Counted from the stretch's first letter, positions 1 through 7,187 are shown. The stretch is 8,001 bases of DNA from Actinomycetota bacterium (GCA_003567835.1 PWYO01000251.1:1-8001); one strand, 5' to 3'. The notes: generated by a model from the letters alone, not told the origin. Numbers and translations: made by a program.

Positions 1-559
1 CAAAAGTGTTCTGATACGGGGCCCTGTTGACAATGGTGCCCACATCTCCGCCGTCATCGAACGTAAAACCGTACTGGGCATCAATGCTTTCCATATCCAG
101 GTGTTTTGCCCCCAGGATGCCCCCTTCTTCGGAAATGGTAAACACCACAAAAATAGGGCAAGTGGGGATCTTTTTTTCTTGAATCACCCGCAGGGCTTCC
201 AGGATGGCCCCTACAGCGACCTTATCGTCTCCTCCCAGTATGGTGTCTTTTTGTTTGTTGCAGATTCGGCCGTTTGCCAGCACGGGGGCCACTTCCCCAT
301 TGAGGCTGACTGTATCCAGGTGCGCATTTAGAAAAATCGGTTCCCCTCCATTGCTGTGGGGATTGTTGTAGTATGCGATCAGATTGCCTGCATTGCTGCC
401 AATTTTTTTGCCGCATTGGTCTATGGATACATCCATGTCCAGTGTTTGGAAAATGTTTTGAACATAGCCTACAATCTCTTTTTCATTGCCGGTGGGACTC
501 TTGATTTTAAGCAGGTCAAACAGGGTGTCCAAGGCTCTTTTTTCATTGATTTCTTCCAT
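1..559 (-). CDS. M20-family metallopeptidase, peptidase T-like (3' end outside window)
   Basis: This is the N-terminal 186 residues of a two-zinc peptidase of the M20 (PepT/PepD-like) family, which removes N-terminal residues from short peptides in the cytosol; the exact substrate cannot be read from sequence. The metal-site motifs are present: NAHLDTV (78-84) with first ligand His80 and catalytic-type Asp82; LGGDDKVAVG (108-117) with bridging Asp111; TISEEGGILGAKHLD (141-155) with general base Glu144 and ligand Glu145; and FDDGGDVGTIVNRAP (167-181) with probable ligand Asp168. The dimerisation domain and last His ligand lie beyond base 1. The ATG at 557-559 has AAGGA (566-570) six bases upstream. 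It overlaps the 3' end of the DUF1461 gene by 17 bases, which argues for translational coupling. The motifs resemble the peptidase T-like branch more than DapE or ArgE. Confidence 0.92.
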   Translation of the reverse strand, partial: MEEINEKRALDTLFDLLKIKSPTGNEKEIVGYVQNIFQTLDMDVSIDQCGKKIGSNAGNLIAYYNNPHSNGGEPIFLNAHLDTVSLNGEVAPVLANGRICNKQKDTILGGDDKVAVGAILEALRVIQEKKIPTCPIFVVFTISEEGGILGAKHLDMESIDAQYGFTFDDGGDVGTIVNRAPYQNTF

Positions 560-1241
560 CTTGTTTCCTTAATTGAAGTTTGTTTGCATATAAAAATAGA
601 AAGCCCAGCAGAAGCACAATGGCCAAAATAATGCCTGAAGTCATCACCATTTTTAGAAAGAACTGGTGGAAAAAACCCAAAGGGAAAAGGGTGATAAGCA
701 GAGAATCCGCGGGAAACATATAGTTTCCCTGCGGAAAAAAGACCTGGTGGAACTGTTCAAAAAACACCCAGAAATTCTGGCTGAACAAATAAAGCAGAAC
801 AAGGATGGCCCCTACCAGGCCAGCAGACCCCACAAATACCAACCCCATTGATTTGAAAAACAAGGCAATTTTCTTGCTGACCAGCAATATGCTGGACAGC
901 ACAAACAACCCCAGCGAAGAATAGAATATAATCAGCAGCCTGTTGGTGAGCACCCTGACATCTTCCAGGTGGCTGATCTCATTGTCGGTAAATGCAGGGG
1001 CCGGCCCTTCCGGCTCAAATGGAATGATTTCTTCCCTGTTTCTAAAAAAATTGATCAGATTGCCTGTAATTTTGGTGAGATCCTGTTCAGATATGGACTG
1101 GGTAACCTGGTGCTGCTCATAGAGAGAAAAATAGTGGGGCATGCTGAATAAATACATGGCCAATGGCGATAAAATGATTAAAACAGCCACAAAAATGATA
1201 TTGAAAGCAATCACTGTTGCCCTTATTTTCCTGTTAAGCAT
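543..1241 (-). CDS. DUF1461 / TIGR01906-type integral membrane protein
   Basis: The biochemical function of this family is not known to me. The protein has 232 residues and four predicted membrane segments at about 9-32, 102-121, 132-154 and 196-217, with an extracytoplasmic-type loop of about 70 residues between the first two. The family blocks are visible: FTDNEISHLEDVRVL (84-98) before the second segment, and FHQVFFPQGNYMF (164-176) followed by SLLITLFPLGFF (180-191) before the fourth. The C-terminal tail is charged and probably cytoplasmic. I chose ATG 1241 because AAGGAG (1250-1255) lies eight bases upstream and the hydrophobic N-terminus follows at once; an open frame reaching 1286 would only add residues overlapping pyrG. 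The gene starts four bases after the pyrG stop and overlaps the peptidase gene by 17 bases. The family assignment is from remembered motifs. Confidence 0.8.
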   Translation of the reverse strand: MLNRKIRATVIAFNIIFVAVLIILSPLAMYLFSMPHYFSLYEQHQVTQSISEQDLTKITGNLINFFRNREEIIPFEPEGPAPAFTDNEISHLEDVRVLTNRLLIIFYSSLGLFVLSSILLVSKKIALFFKSMGLVFVGSAGLVGAILVLLYLFSQNFWVFFEQFHQVFFPQGNYMFPADSLLITLFPLGFFHQFFLKMVMTSGIILAIVLLLGFLFLYANKLQLRKQDGRNQ

Positions 1242-1245
1242 GCCA

Positions 1246-2862
1246 TCAACTCCTTTTTCCAGCGTAGCGGCAGGCTGCGGCCACAAAATCCCTGAACAAT
1301 GGATGGGGGCAGTCGGGCCTGGATTTAAACTCCGGATGAAACTGTACGGCCAGAAACCAGGGATGGCCTTTTATTTCAATGATCTCTGCCAGGTCCTTTT
1401 TAGGATAAAACCCGGTTACCGTCATCCCCCCCTGCTCCAGCCGGTCCCTGTAGCGGTTATTGACCTCATAGCGATGCCTGTGCCTTTCATATACCACGTC
1501 CCGGCCGTAGGCCTGGTGCGCCAGAGAACCCGGCTTTAATTTGCAGGGATACCTGCCCAGCCGCATGGTCCCCCCTTTTTTGCTTAATGTTTTCTGCTCT
1601 TCCATGAGATCGATGACCGGATGGCGGGTATCTGGATCAAATTCAGAACTGTTGGCTCCAGCAAGACCCACCACATGCCTGGCAAACTCGGTTACTGCAC
1701 ATTGCAGGCCCAAACATATGCCAAAATAGGGGATGTTGTGGGTCCGAGCGCATTGGACGGCATCCATCTTGCCCCCAATGCCCCGCATACCGAAGCCCCC
1801 GGGGACCAGTATGCCGTCCACTTCTTGGAGCCGGCCCTTGGTCTTTTTGCATTGGTTTAGGGTTTCTGCGTCAATCCATACAATCTCTATATTCTTTTTG
1901 AAATAATAACCGCTGTGGTTTAAAGCTTCCACGATGCTGATGTATGAATCTTTGAGATTGGTGTATTTACCCACCACACCGATGCTGACTTTGCCGCTAA
2001 GGCTGTGGATGTGGTCCACCATTTCTTTCCAGCTGGCAAGGTCTGAGGTGCCTTTTTTTAAATGCAGCTTATCCAAAACAATGCTGTCCAGTTTTTCAGC
2101 CTGAAGCATAAGGGGCGCTTCATAGATATGCTTGAGGTCAACCGCATTGATGGTGGCCTCTTTTTCAATATCGCAAAACAAGCTGATTTTGGCTTTCAAG
2201 TCTTCATCCAGCCCCATTTCACTTCTGCAAATAATAATATCCGGCTGAATGCCTATGCTTCTTAGCTCTTTTACGCTGTGCTGGGTGGGCTTGGTTTTGA
2301 GCTCTTCGGAGGTTTTTAAATACGGAACATAGGTAACATGGATATAAAGCACGTTTTCCCGGCCCACATCCTTTTTAAACTGCCTGATGGCCTCAAGGAA
2401 GGGCAGGCTTTCGATATCGCCTACCGTGCCCCCTATTTCAGTAATCAGGATATCCACCTTTCTTTTTTGAAGGGTCTTGGCGATGCTCTCCTTGATTTGA
2501 TCGGTAATATGGGGGATGACTTGCACGGTCGAGCCCAGATATTTCCCCTTCCGTTCATTATCGATCACCGTTTTGTAAATCATGCCTGAGGTAAAATTAT
2601 TGTACTTGGAAAGCTCTTCATCGATGAACCGTTCATAATGGCCCAAGTCAAGGTCTGTCTCTCCCCCGTCATCGGTGACAAAAACTTCTCCGTGCTGTAA
2701 GGGGTTCATGGTTCCAGGATCAATATTGATATAGGGATCCAGTTTTTGTATGGTTACCCCAAAACCCCTTGATTTTAACAGTCTGCCCAGAGAAGCGGCA
2801 CATATCCCTTTGCCCAGGGAGGAAAGCACGCCTCCGGTTACGAATATAAATCTGGTATCCAA
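1246..2862 (-). CDS. pyrG: CTP synthase (glutamine-hydrolysing), TTG start
   Basis: CTP synthase converts UTP, ATP and glutamine to CTP, the last step of de novo pyrimidine nucleotide synthesis. At 538 residues it is full length. The synthase domain (1 to about 270) has FVTGGVLSSLGKGI (7-20, P-loop Lys18), the Mg ligands Asp72 (ETDLDLGHYERF) and Glu142 (TEIGGTVGDIES), and KTKPTQHSVKELR (189-201) in the nucleotide site. The class I glutaminase domain (from about 290) has PGGFGMRG (354-361), nucleophile Cys383 in GICLGLQ, and the His509/Glu511 pair in FHPEF. The family motif RG-x-EG reads RGIGG here, so Glu is Gly363. The start is TTG at 2860-2862, one base after the recN TAG; homology begins right there and no ATG lies in frame nearby. 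No CTP-sensing attenuation leader fits upstream because the space is recN coding sequence. Confidence 0.97.
   Translation of the reverse strand: MDTRFIFVTGGVLSSLGKGICAASLGRLLKSRGFGVTIQKLDPYINIDPGTMNPLQHGEVFVTDDGGETDLDLGHYERFIDEELSKYNNFTSGMIYKTVIDNERKGKYLGSTVQVIPHITDQIKESIAKTLQKRKVDILITEIGGTVGDIESLPFLEAIRQFKKDVGRENVLYIHVTYVPYLKTSEELKTKPTQHSVKELRSIGIQPDIIICRSEMGLDEDLKAKISLFCDIEKEATINAVDLKHIYEAPLMLQAEKLDSIVLDKLHLKKGTSDLASWKEMVDHIHSLSGKVSIGVVGKYTNLKDSYISIVEALNHSGYYFKKNIEIVWIDAETLNQCKKTKGRLQEVDGILVPGGFGMRGIGGKMDAVQCARTHNIPYFGICLGLQCAVTEFARHVVGLAGANSSEFDPDTRHPVIDLMEEQKTLSKKGGTMRLGRYPCKLKPGSLAHQAYGRDVVYERHRHRYEVNNRYRDRLEQGGMTVTGFYPKKDLAEIIEIKGHPWFLAVQFHPEFKSRPDCPHPLFRDFVAAACRYAGKRS
1250..1255 (-). 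promoter_or_regulatory. Shine-Dalgarno that decides the DUF1461 gene start
   Basis: AAGGAG sits in the final codons of pyrG, eight bases before ATG 1239-1241. It favours that ATG over upstream in-frame initiation at 1286 inside pyrG. Confidence 0.75.
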
Positions 2863-2863
2863 T

Positions 2864-4618
2864 CTAACCCTTGCCTCCTATTTCCTTTTTTGTGTGATGG
2901 CATTTTTCCATAAGCTCTTGGGCATGTTTTACAGAAATGCTGCTGTCCTCCAAACCGCTGAGCATCCTGGAAAGCTCTTTGATTTTTTGCTGGCCGTCTA
3001 AGGCCCCCAGCCTGATCTTTGTTTTCTGCGCTTGTGTATATTTTTCGATAAAATAATGTGAATCGGCAAATGCAGCAATCTGGGCCAAATGGGTAATGCA
3101 GATGACCTGATAACCCCTGGAAATTTTAAACAATTTTTGTCCAACAATCAATGAGGTGGCCCCGCCGATGCCCGCATCTATTTCATCAAAGATCATGGTT
3201 GAAATAAAATCAATGGAACCAATAATCGACTTTAAGGCCAGCATGATCCGGGACACCTCACCGCCGGAAGCAATTTTTTTCAAAGGCCGGGGCGCCTGGC
3301 CCACGTTTAAGGAAATCATAAACTCTATGCGGTCAATGCCCTCTCCGGTGAGCTTGACTTTCCGGTCCCCCACAGAGATGCCTTCCGGGTCGCTGATATG
3401 GTCTTGATTGATGTTGAATACCACATTTTTAAAGTGCAGGTCTTTGAGTTCCCGGGTCACTGCTGCCTCGATCTGCGCGCCTATTTTTTTTCTTTGACCG
3501 CTAAGCGCGATTGCCTCATTTTTAACCGCTTCCTGCTTTTGACTCAATGTTTTTTTGCCATAGGCAATGTCTTGGTCAATATTGGAAAAATTATCGATCT
3601 CCTGGCGCAATGTCTGCCCATATTTTTTCAGAGAGGCCAGGTCCATTTTGTATTTTTTCTTAAGGCCGTCCAGCTTGTACAGCCTTTCTTGAATTTGGTC
3701 AAGTTTTTGAGGACTGTATTCAAAATCAGCAATATAGCTGTTCAAATAATGGCTAAGATCCTCTAAAACAGCAGAAATAGAAGCAATATCCTCCGTATAC
3801 CGCTTAAAACTGGGATCAATTTGGGCCAGCTGGGCGACATTGTTCTTCACCTCTCCTATTTGATCGGTCAGTGAATCTAGCTGTCCTTGTTCGCCTTTCA
3901 AGGTCTGGATGGACTCGGAGCATAGTCCAAAGATCTTTTCGTAGTTTCTTAAGATATTCCTTTCATTTTCCAATGCCTGCTCTTCGCCGTCTTTGATGTT
4001 CAAGCCCTCGATTTCTTCAACCTGAAACATGAGGTCCTGCAGTTTTTCTTCCTTTTGGCTCTGTTGGGCCAGAAGCGTATCCAGCTTTTTTTTGGCCTCC
4101 AGATACTGGTTCAGGGCTTTCTGGTATGCATTTTTTGCATCCCGGATTTGTTCCTTTCCGAAGTAATCAATGATTTTTATATGGTTTTTGGTATCCAGCA
4201 GATACTGATGCTGGTGCTGGCCGTGTATATCGATACAGCGTTTTCCCAACTCCTTGAGGGTGGATACCTGCACAAAAATTCCGTTTATGTAAGCCCTGTT
4301 CTTGCCCTTTCGGTTTACCTCCCTGGACAGGACCATATCCGAATACCCCGCATCTTTTTGGCCCAAACCGGCTTGGTCAAGGAATTGCTGGGCCAGGCGG
4401 TTTTTGCTGAAATCAAAATACCCCTGAACCAGCAGCCGGTCTTCTCCGTCTCTGATCAGGGCATGATCGGCTCTTTCACCAATAAGAAGATTGATGGCTT
4501 CGATAACCAGGGTTTTGCCCGCACCGGTTTCACCGGTGAGTATGTTTAAGCCGTGGTCAAAGTTAAGCGCAGCATCATCTATGATGGCAAAATTTTTAAC
4601 CTGCAGTTCCTTTAGCAT
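2864..4618 (-). CDS. recN: DNA repair protein RecN (SMC-like ATPase)
   Basis: RecN is a cytosolic SMC-like protein recruited early to double-strand breaks, where it bridges or tethers DNA ends before RecA-dependent recombination. The protein has 584 residues, slightly longer than typical. The N-terminal half-ATPase has NFAIIDDAALNF (9-20) and Walker A GETGAGKT (29-36). HGQHQHQYLL (132-141) is the characteristic Q-rich element after the first lobe. Residues about 155-390 are Lys/Glu/Gln-rich with a heptad-like character and form the short coiled coil. The C-terminal half has the ABC signature ASGGEVSR (450-457), Walker B with acidic pair TMIFDEIDAGIGG (474-486) and the switch His in CITHLAQ (507-513). 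All catalytic motifs are intact. The ATG follows nadK by 12 bases without a convincing Shine-Dalgarno. argR/ahrC, usually between nadK and recN in Clostridia, is missing. Confidence 0.97.
   Translation of the reverse strand: MLKELQVKNFAIIDDAALNFDHGLNILTGETGAGKTLVIEAINLLIGERADHALIRDGEDRLLVQGYFDFSKNRLAQQFLDQAGLGQKDAGYSDMVLSREVNRKGKNRAYINGIFVQVSTLKELGKRCIDIHGQHQHQYLLDTKNHIKIIDYFGKEQIRDAKNAYQKALNQYLEAKKKLDTLLAQQSQKEEKLQDLMFQVEEIEGLNIKDGEEQALENERNILRNYEKIFGLCSESIQTLKGEQGQLDSLTDQIGEVKNNVAQLAQIDPSFKRYTEDIASISAVLEDLSHYLNSYIADFEYSPQKLDQIQERLYKLDGLKKKYKMDLASLKKYGQTLRQEIDNFSNIDQDIAYGKKTLSQKQEAVKNEAIALSGQRKKIGAQIEAAVTRELKDLHFKNVVFNINQDHISDPEGISVGDRKVKLTGEGIDRIEFMISLNVGQAPRPLKKIASGGEVSRIMLALKSIIGSIDFISTMIFDEIDAGIGGATSLIVGQKLFKISRGYQVICITHLAQIAAFADSHYFIEKYTQAQKTKIRLGALDGQQKIKELSRMLSGLEDSSISVKHAQELMEKCHHTKKEIGGKG
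2868..2879 (-). promoter_or_regulatory. Ribosome binding site for the TTG start of pyrG
   Basis: Inside the last recN codons there are two purine-rich runs. AGGAGG (2874-2879) is 11 bases before the TTG and AAGGG (2868-2872) is five bases before it. The strong AGGAGG run supports efficient initiation at TTG 2862 despite the weak codon, and it overlaps the translated end of recN, so the genes are likely coupled. Confidence 0.65.
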
Positions 4619-4630
4619 AAAAAAATGAAT

Positions 4631-5500
4631 CTAACCTCTGTCCAGCAGTTTTTCCTTAAATATCTTAAAGAAAATATTATCATCAAATGTGATTAATTTT
4701 AACTTCAGATTTGACTGGCATACCTTGAAGACGTCCCCGTCAACCAGGTTGGTGCTGCTTTTGACCCCATCAATATTTAATGTATTGTTGACATCTTTGG
4801 CCTGGATTTGGATCTGGATATTGTTTTGGGCATGGAACACAAAACTTCTGCTATACAGGGTATGGGGACATATGGGCGTTAACAGTATGGCTTGGCTGGT
4901 AGGCTCAATGACCGGTCCACCTGCGGAAAGAGAATAGGCTGTGGACCCGGTAGGCGTGGATACAATAACCCCGTCAGCAGCAAAATCAATGACTGAATAC
5001 CCTTTAATGCGTATATCCACTTTGATAATCTTTTCCAGCAGCGACCGGGTAAGCACAAATTCATTTAAAGCCAGGTGGGTTCCTCTGGGGGGATCCACCT
5101 GCCTGCCTTTTCTAAATACCTGTCCTTCCAGAAGCATCCTTTCCTGGATGCTGAACTGGTCAGCCAGCAGTTTTTTGAGCGCTTCATAAAGGTGGGCCAC
5201 TTCAATCTCAGCCAAAAAGCCTAAGTTGCCCAGGTTTACCCCCATAATGGGGATTTCTCTTTTAAAAGCATATCGTGAAGCCCGCAAAAATGTACCGTCA
5301 CCGCCTACTGCAATAATATAATCTGCTTTCTCGCTAAATTGCTGCTTGGAGCATGACTGCAGGTTGAATCTTTCAGCCAAGATATCTTTTTGTAGCAGGT
5401 ATACCTGGCAGTTCCTTTTGCTCAGGTAATCGTATATATCCTTGGCAGCTTGGATGGCTTTTTCTTTTTGATTATTGGAAATAATCCCAATTTTTTTCAT
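4631..5500 (-). CDS. nadK: NAD kinase (ATP/polyphosphate-dependent)
   Basis: NAD kinase phosphorylates the 2'-hydroxyl of the adenosine ribose of NAD to make NADP, setting the NADP(H) pool for biosynthesis and redox defence. At 289 residues it has normal length. Conserved blocks: GGDGTFLRA (66-74, with the catalytic Asp68), VNLGNLGFLAE (88-98), LNE (145-147), the long glycine-rich signature from DGVIVSTPTGSTAYS (176-190) to SAGGP (192-196), and LTPICPHTLYSRSFV (207-221). NIDG near 242-245 is the usual C-terminal element. The ATG overlaps the tlyA stop as ATGA (5497-5500). A good ribosome site, AAGGGA (5506-5511), lies five bases upstream within tlyA, so translation is probably coupled. The tlyA-nadK adjacency is standard in Bacillota. 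Confidence 0.97.
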   Translation of the reverse strand: MKKIGIISNNQKEKAIQAAKDIYDYLSKRNCQVYLLQKDILAERFNLQSCSKQQFSEKADYIIAVGGDGTFLRASRYAFKREIPIMGVNLGNLGFLAEIEVAHLYEALKKLLADQFSIQERMLLEGQVFRKGRQVDPPRGTHLALNEFVLTRSLLEKIIKVDIRIKGYSVIDFAADGVIVSTPTGSTAYSLSAGGPVIEPTSQAILLTPICPHTLYSRSFVFHAQNNIQIQIQAKDVNNTLNIDGVKSSTNLVDGDVFKVCQSNLKLKLITFDDNIFFKIFKEKLLDRG

Positions 5501-6315
5501 TGTATTCCCTTTTGCCTAAAATATTGGTGGGATTGCGCCACCACATTGCTAATCATTTTATCATATTTACCATGATTGTCTGTGGGGTTTTTTATGATAT
5601 GGATCCAGTATTCGATATTTCCCTTGGCGCCTCTGATTTTAGAAAAGGAGAGATCCGCAATTTCTAATGAAAACCTGCTTAGAAAATCAAAAAAATCCTG
5701 CAGGGCCTCCAGGTGCAAAGATTGATCCCGGATTACCCCTTTGGCCTGCACCTTTTCTTTTTTCAGCTCAAACTGGGGTTTAAACAGCAAAAGAAGGCTG
5801 CCGCCTTTTCTGGTGATTGCAAGCAGTTTTTCCAATACAGTTTTTAAAGATATAAAAGAGAGGTCCGCTACGGTCAAATCGGCTAAAAAAGGAAGCTGGG
5901 CCGCATCCAGATATCTGATATTGGTTCTCTCCAATACCATCACTTTTTCTGATTGCCTGAGCTTCCAGGAAAGCTGGCCGTAGCCCACATCCACGGCCAC
6001 CACCTTTTTTGCGCCCTGCTGGAGGAGAAAATCGGTAAAGCCCCCGGTAGAAGCGCCCGCATCCACTGCATGCAATCCTTCAGCAGATAAACTGAAGTCA
6101 TCAAATGCGGATTTGAGCTTCAATGCCCCCCTGGACACATAAGGCTCCCTGGCTACATCGATCTCTGTATGGGTGGCCACCAATGTGCCCGGCTTGTCCA
6201 CAATTTTTTTGCTGCACCGTATGCGCCCTTCCAAAATAAGGGCGGTGGCAATCTTGCGGTTTTTTGCCAGGCCTCTTTTTAGCAGCAGGTCAATCAGTTT
6301 GGTTTTTTTGGCTAT
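5497..6315 (-). CDS. tlyA: TlyA family rRNA (cytidine-2'-O)-methyltransferase, apparent ATA start
   Basis: TlyA-type proteins join an N-terminal S4 RNA-binding domain to an FtsJ/RrmJ-like SAM methyltransferase. In mycobacteria TlyA 2'-O-methylates 16S C1409 and 23S C1920, and its loss gives capreomycin resistance; some homologues are annotated as hemolysins. From 6315 the product is 272 residues. The S4 domain spans about 1-60, beginning (M)AKKTKLIDLLLKRGLAKNRK and continuing to the VDKPGT stretch near 39-44. Then come VSRGALKL (60-67, with the conserved Lys), the SAM motif DAGASTGGFTDFL (85-97), ADLSFISL (150-157), KPQFE (179-183) and GNIEYW (232-237), matching the K-D-K-E layout of this fold. 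No ATG, GTG or TTG exists between the in-frame stop at 6328-6330 and a TTG at 6234, and starting there would delete half the S4 domain. ATA at 6313-6315 has AAAGG seven bases upstream. The 3' end overlaps nadK by ATGA. Family certain, start codon inferred. Confidence 0.9.
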   Translation of the reverse strand: MAKKTKLIDLLLKRGLAKNRKIATALILEGRIRCSKKIVDKPGTLVATHTEIDVAREPYVSRGALKLKSAFDDFSLSAEGLHAVDAGASTGGFTDFLLQQGAKKVVAVDVGYGQLSWKLRQSEKVMVLERTNIRYLDAAQLPFLADLTVADLSFISLKTVLEKLLAITRKGGSLLLLFKPQFELKKEKVQAKGVIRDQSLHLEALQDFFDFLSRFSLEIADLSFSKIRGAKGNIEYWIHIIKNPTDNHGKYDKMISNVVAQSHQYFRQKGIQ

Positions 6316-6317
6316 GG

Positions 6318-7187
6318 TTATACCTTTCTAGTCAGCAAAAAATTGGCAATCTCTTCCAAAGGTCCGCTGTCCAGCCCCAATCCCTCCAATGCGCCGATGG
6401 CTTGATTGACCTTTTGGCGGGCTATTTCCCTGGACTTGGCCAGGCCCCAGATCTTGGGAAAGGTATTTTTGTCCTGCTTGCTGTCTTTTCCAGCGGTTTT
6501 GCCCAGACAGTGGGCATTGGAAGTAATATCCAGTATGTCATCGGTGATTTGAAAAACAAGGCCGATATTGGCGGCAAACCGGCATAATCCTTTTATCTGC
6601 TTATCGGTTGCACGAGAAAGGATGGCTCCGCATTTGACCGATGCCTTGATCAGTTTACCGGTCTTGTTTTGGTGCATATAGTCCAAGGTATCCTTGCTTA
6701 TTTTTTTGCCTGCATAATATACGTCCACAAACTGGCCGGCAACCATGCCCAGAGCCCCGGAAGCAGAAGCCAACTCTTGGACCACAGAAAGTTTAGCCTG
6801 TGCAGATCCAGCCTGATGTTTGCAAATGATATGAAAAGCTTCAGCAAATAGGGCGTCCCCGGCAAGAATGGCAATATCCTCACCAAATGCTTTATGGCAG
6901 GAAGGCCTTCCACGCCGCAGATCGTCATTGTCGATGGCGGGAAGATCATCATGGATCAGGGAATAGGTATGGATAAACTCCAGCGCACAGGCGGCAGGAA
7001 GCACGGTTTTAACGTCTTTTCCAAGGCTTCGGGCAGCCAGCATGCAAAGCACCGGACGAAGCCTTTTGCCCCCGTTTTGCACGCAGTAACAGATTGCCTC
7101 CCTTAAAGCCCCAGGTACCTGGCGGTAGTGGTCCAGAATCTGTTCTAAGTAATCATTAAACTGTTTTACTAAATGATCAGGGTACAT
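6318..7187 (-). CDS. ispA: Polyprenyl synthetase, probable (2E,6E)-farnesyl diphosphate synthase
   Basis: This cytosolic enzyme condenses isopentenyl diphosphate with DMAPP/GPP to give farnesyl diphosphate, the precursor for undecaprenyl carriers and quinones. At 289 residues it has family length. Motifs in order: GGKRLRP at 39-45 (substrate binding); first Asp-rich motif DDLPAID at 80-86, with the two extra residues typical of bacterial FPP synthases; LRRGRPSCHKAFGE at 90-103; GMVAGQFVD around 147-155; KTGKLI at 175-180; second Asp-rich motif DDILD at 216-220; and LGKTAGKD at 228-235. HTYSLIH just before the first Asp motif favours a short-chain product, but a GPP or GGPP synthase is not excluded by sequence alone. 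It lies 20 bases after nusB, the longest gap in the window, with only a weak AGGG (7198-7201) as ribosome site. The usual clostridial neighbours xseA/xseB upstream and dxs downstream are missing. Confidence 0.94.
   Translation of the reverse strand: MYPDHLVKQFNDYLEQILDHYRQVPGALREAICYCVQNGGKRLRPVLCMLAARSLGKDVKTVLPAACALEFIHTYSLIHDDLPAIDNDDLRRGRPSCHKAFGEDIAILAGDALFAEAFHIICKHQAGSAQAKLSVVQELASASGALGMVAGQFVDVYYAGKKISKDTLDYMHQNKTGKLIKASVKCGAILSRATDKQIKGLCRFAANIGLVFQITDDILDITSNAHCLGKTAGKDSKQDKNTFPKIWGLAKSREIARQKVNQAIGALEGLGLDSGPLEEIANFLLTRKV
6323..6327 (-). promoter_or_regulatory. Shine-Dalgarno that sets the tlyA start
   Basis: AAAGG lies inside the last codons of ispA, seven bases before the ATA at 6313-6315, the usual spacing for a ribosome binding site. 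It is the main evidence that tlyA initiates at this non-canonical codon rather than at TTG 6234. The ispA TAA (6318-6320) falls between the site and the start, allowing termination-reinitiation coupling. Confidence 0.7.

Noticed and set aside
543..1286. DUF1461 gene starting at 1286 with a 15-residue longer N-terminus
   Set aside because: The extension overlaps pyrG, is not hydrophobic, and lies upstream of a strong Shine-Dalgarno that serves ATG 1241.
4522..4538. Perfect 7-base inverted repeat (CACCGGT, 3-base spacer, ACCGGTG) that could be a hairpin
   Set aside because: It lies in the Walker A codons of recN, where the repeated Thr-Gly residues of TGETG produce the symmetry. There is no U-run and it is mid-gene.
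4055..4549. Long open frame on the plus strand (and others at 3398-3766 and 1141-1539)
   Set aside because: They lie antisense to recN, pyrG and the DUF1461 gene. Their translations show no recognisable domain and the opposite strand is fully explained by conserved proteins.
5497..6234. tlyA starting at TTG 6234
   Set aside because: This drops 27 residues that match the S4-domain N-terminus of the family, and there is no Shine-Dalgarno before the TTG.
6301..6310. Seven-base A runs on the coding strand (here, and near 171-177, 403-409, 5491-5497) as programmed frameshift sites
   Set aside because: They reflect Lys codons in an A-rich genome. No frame change is needed to restore any protein and no alternative downstream frame is conserved.
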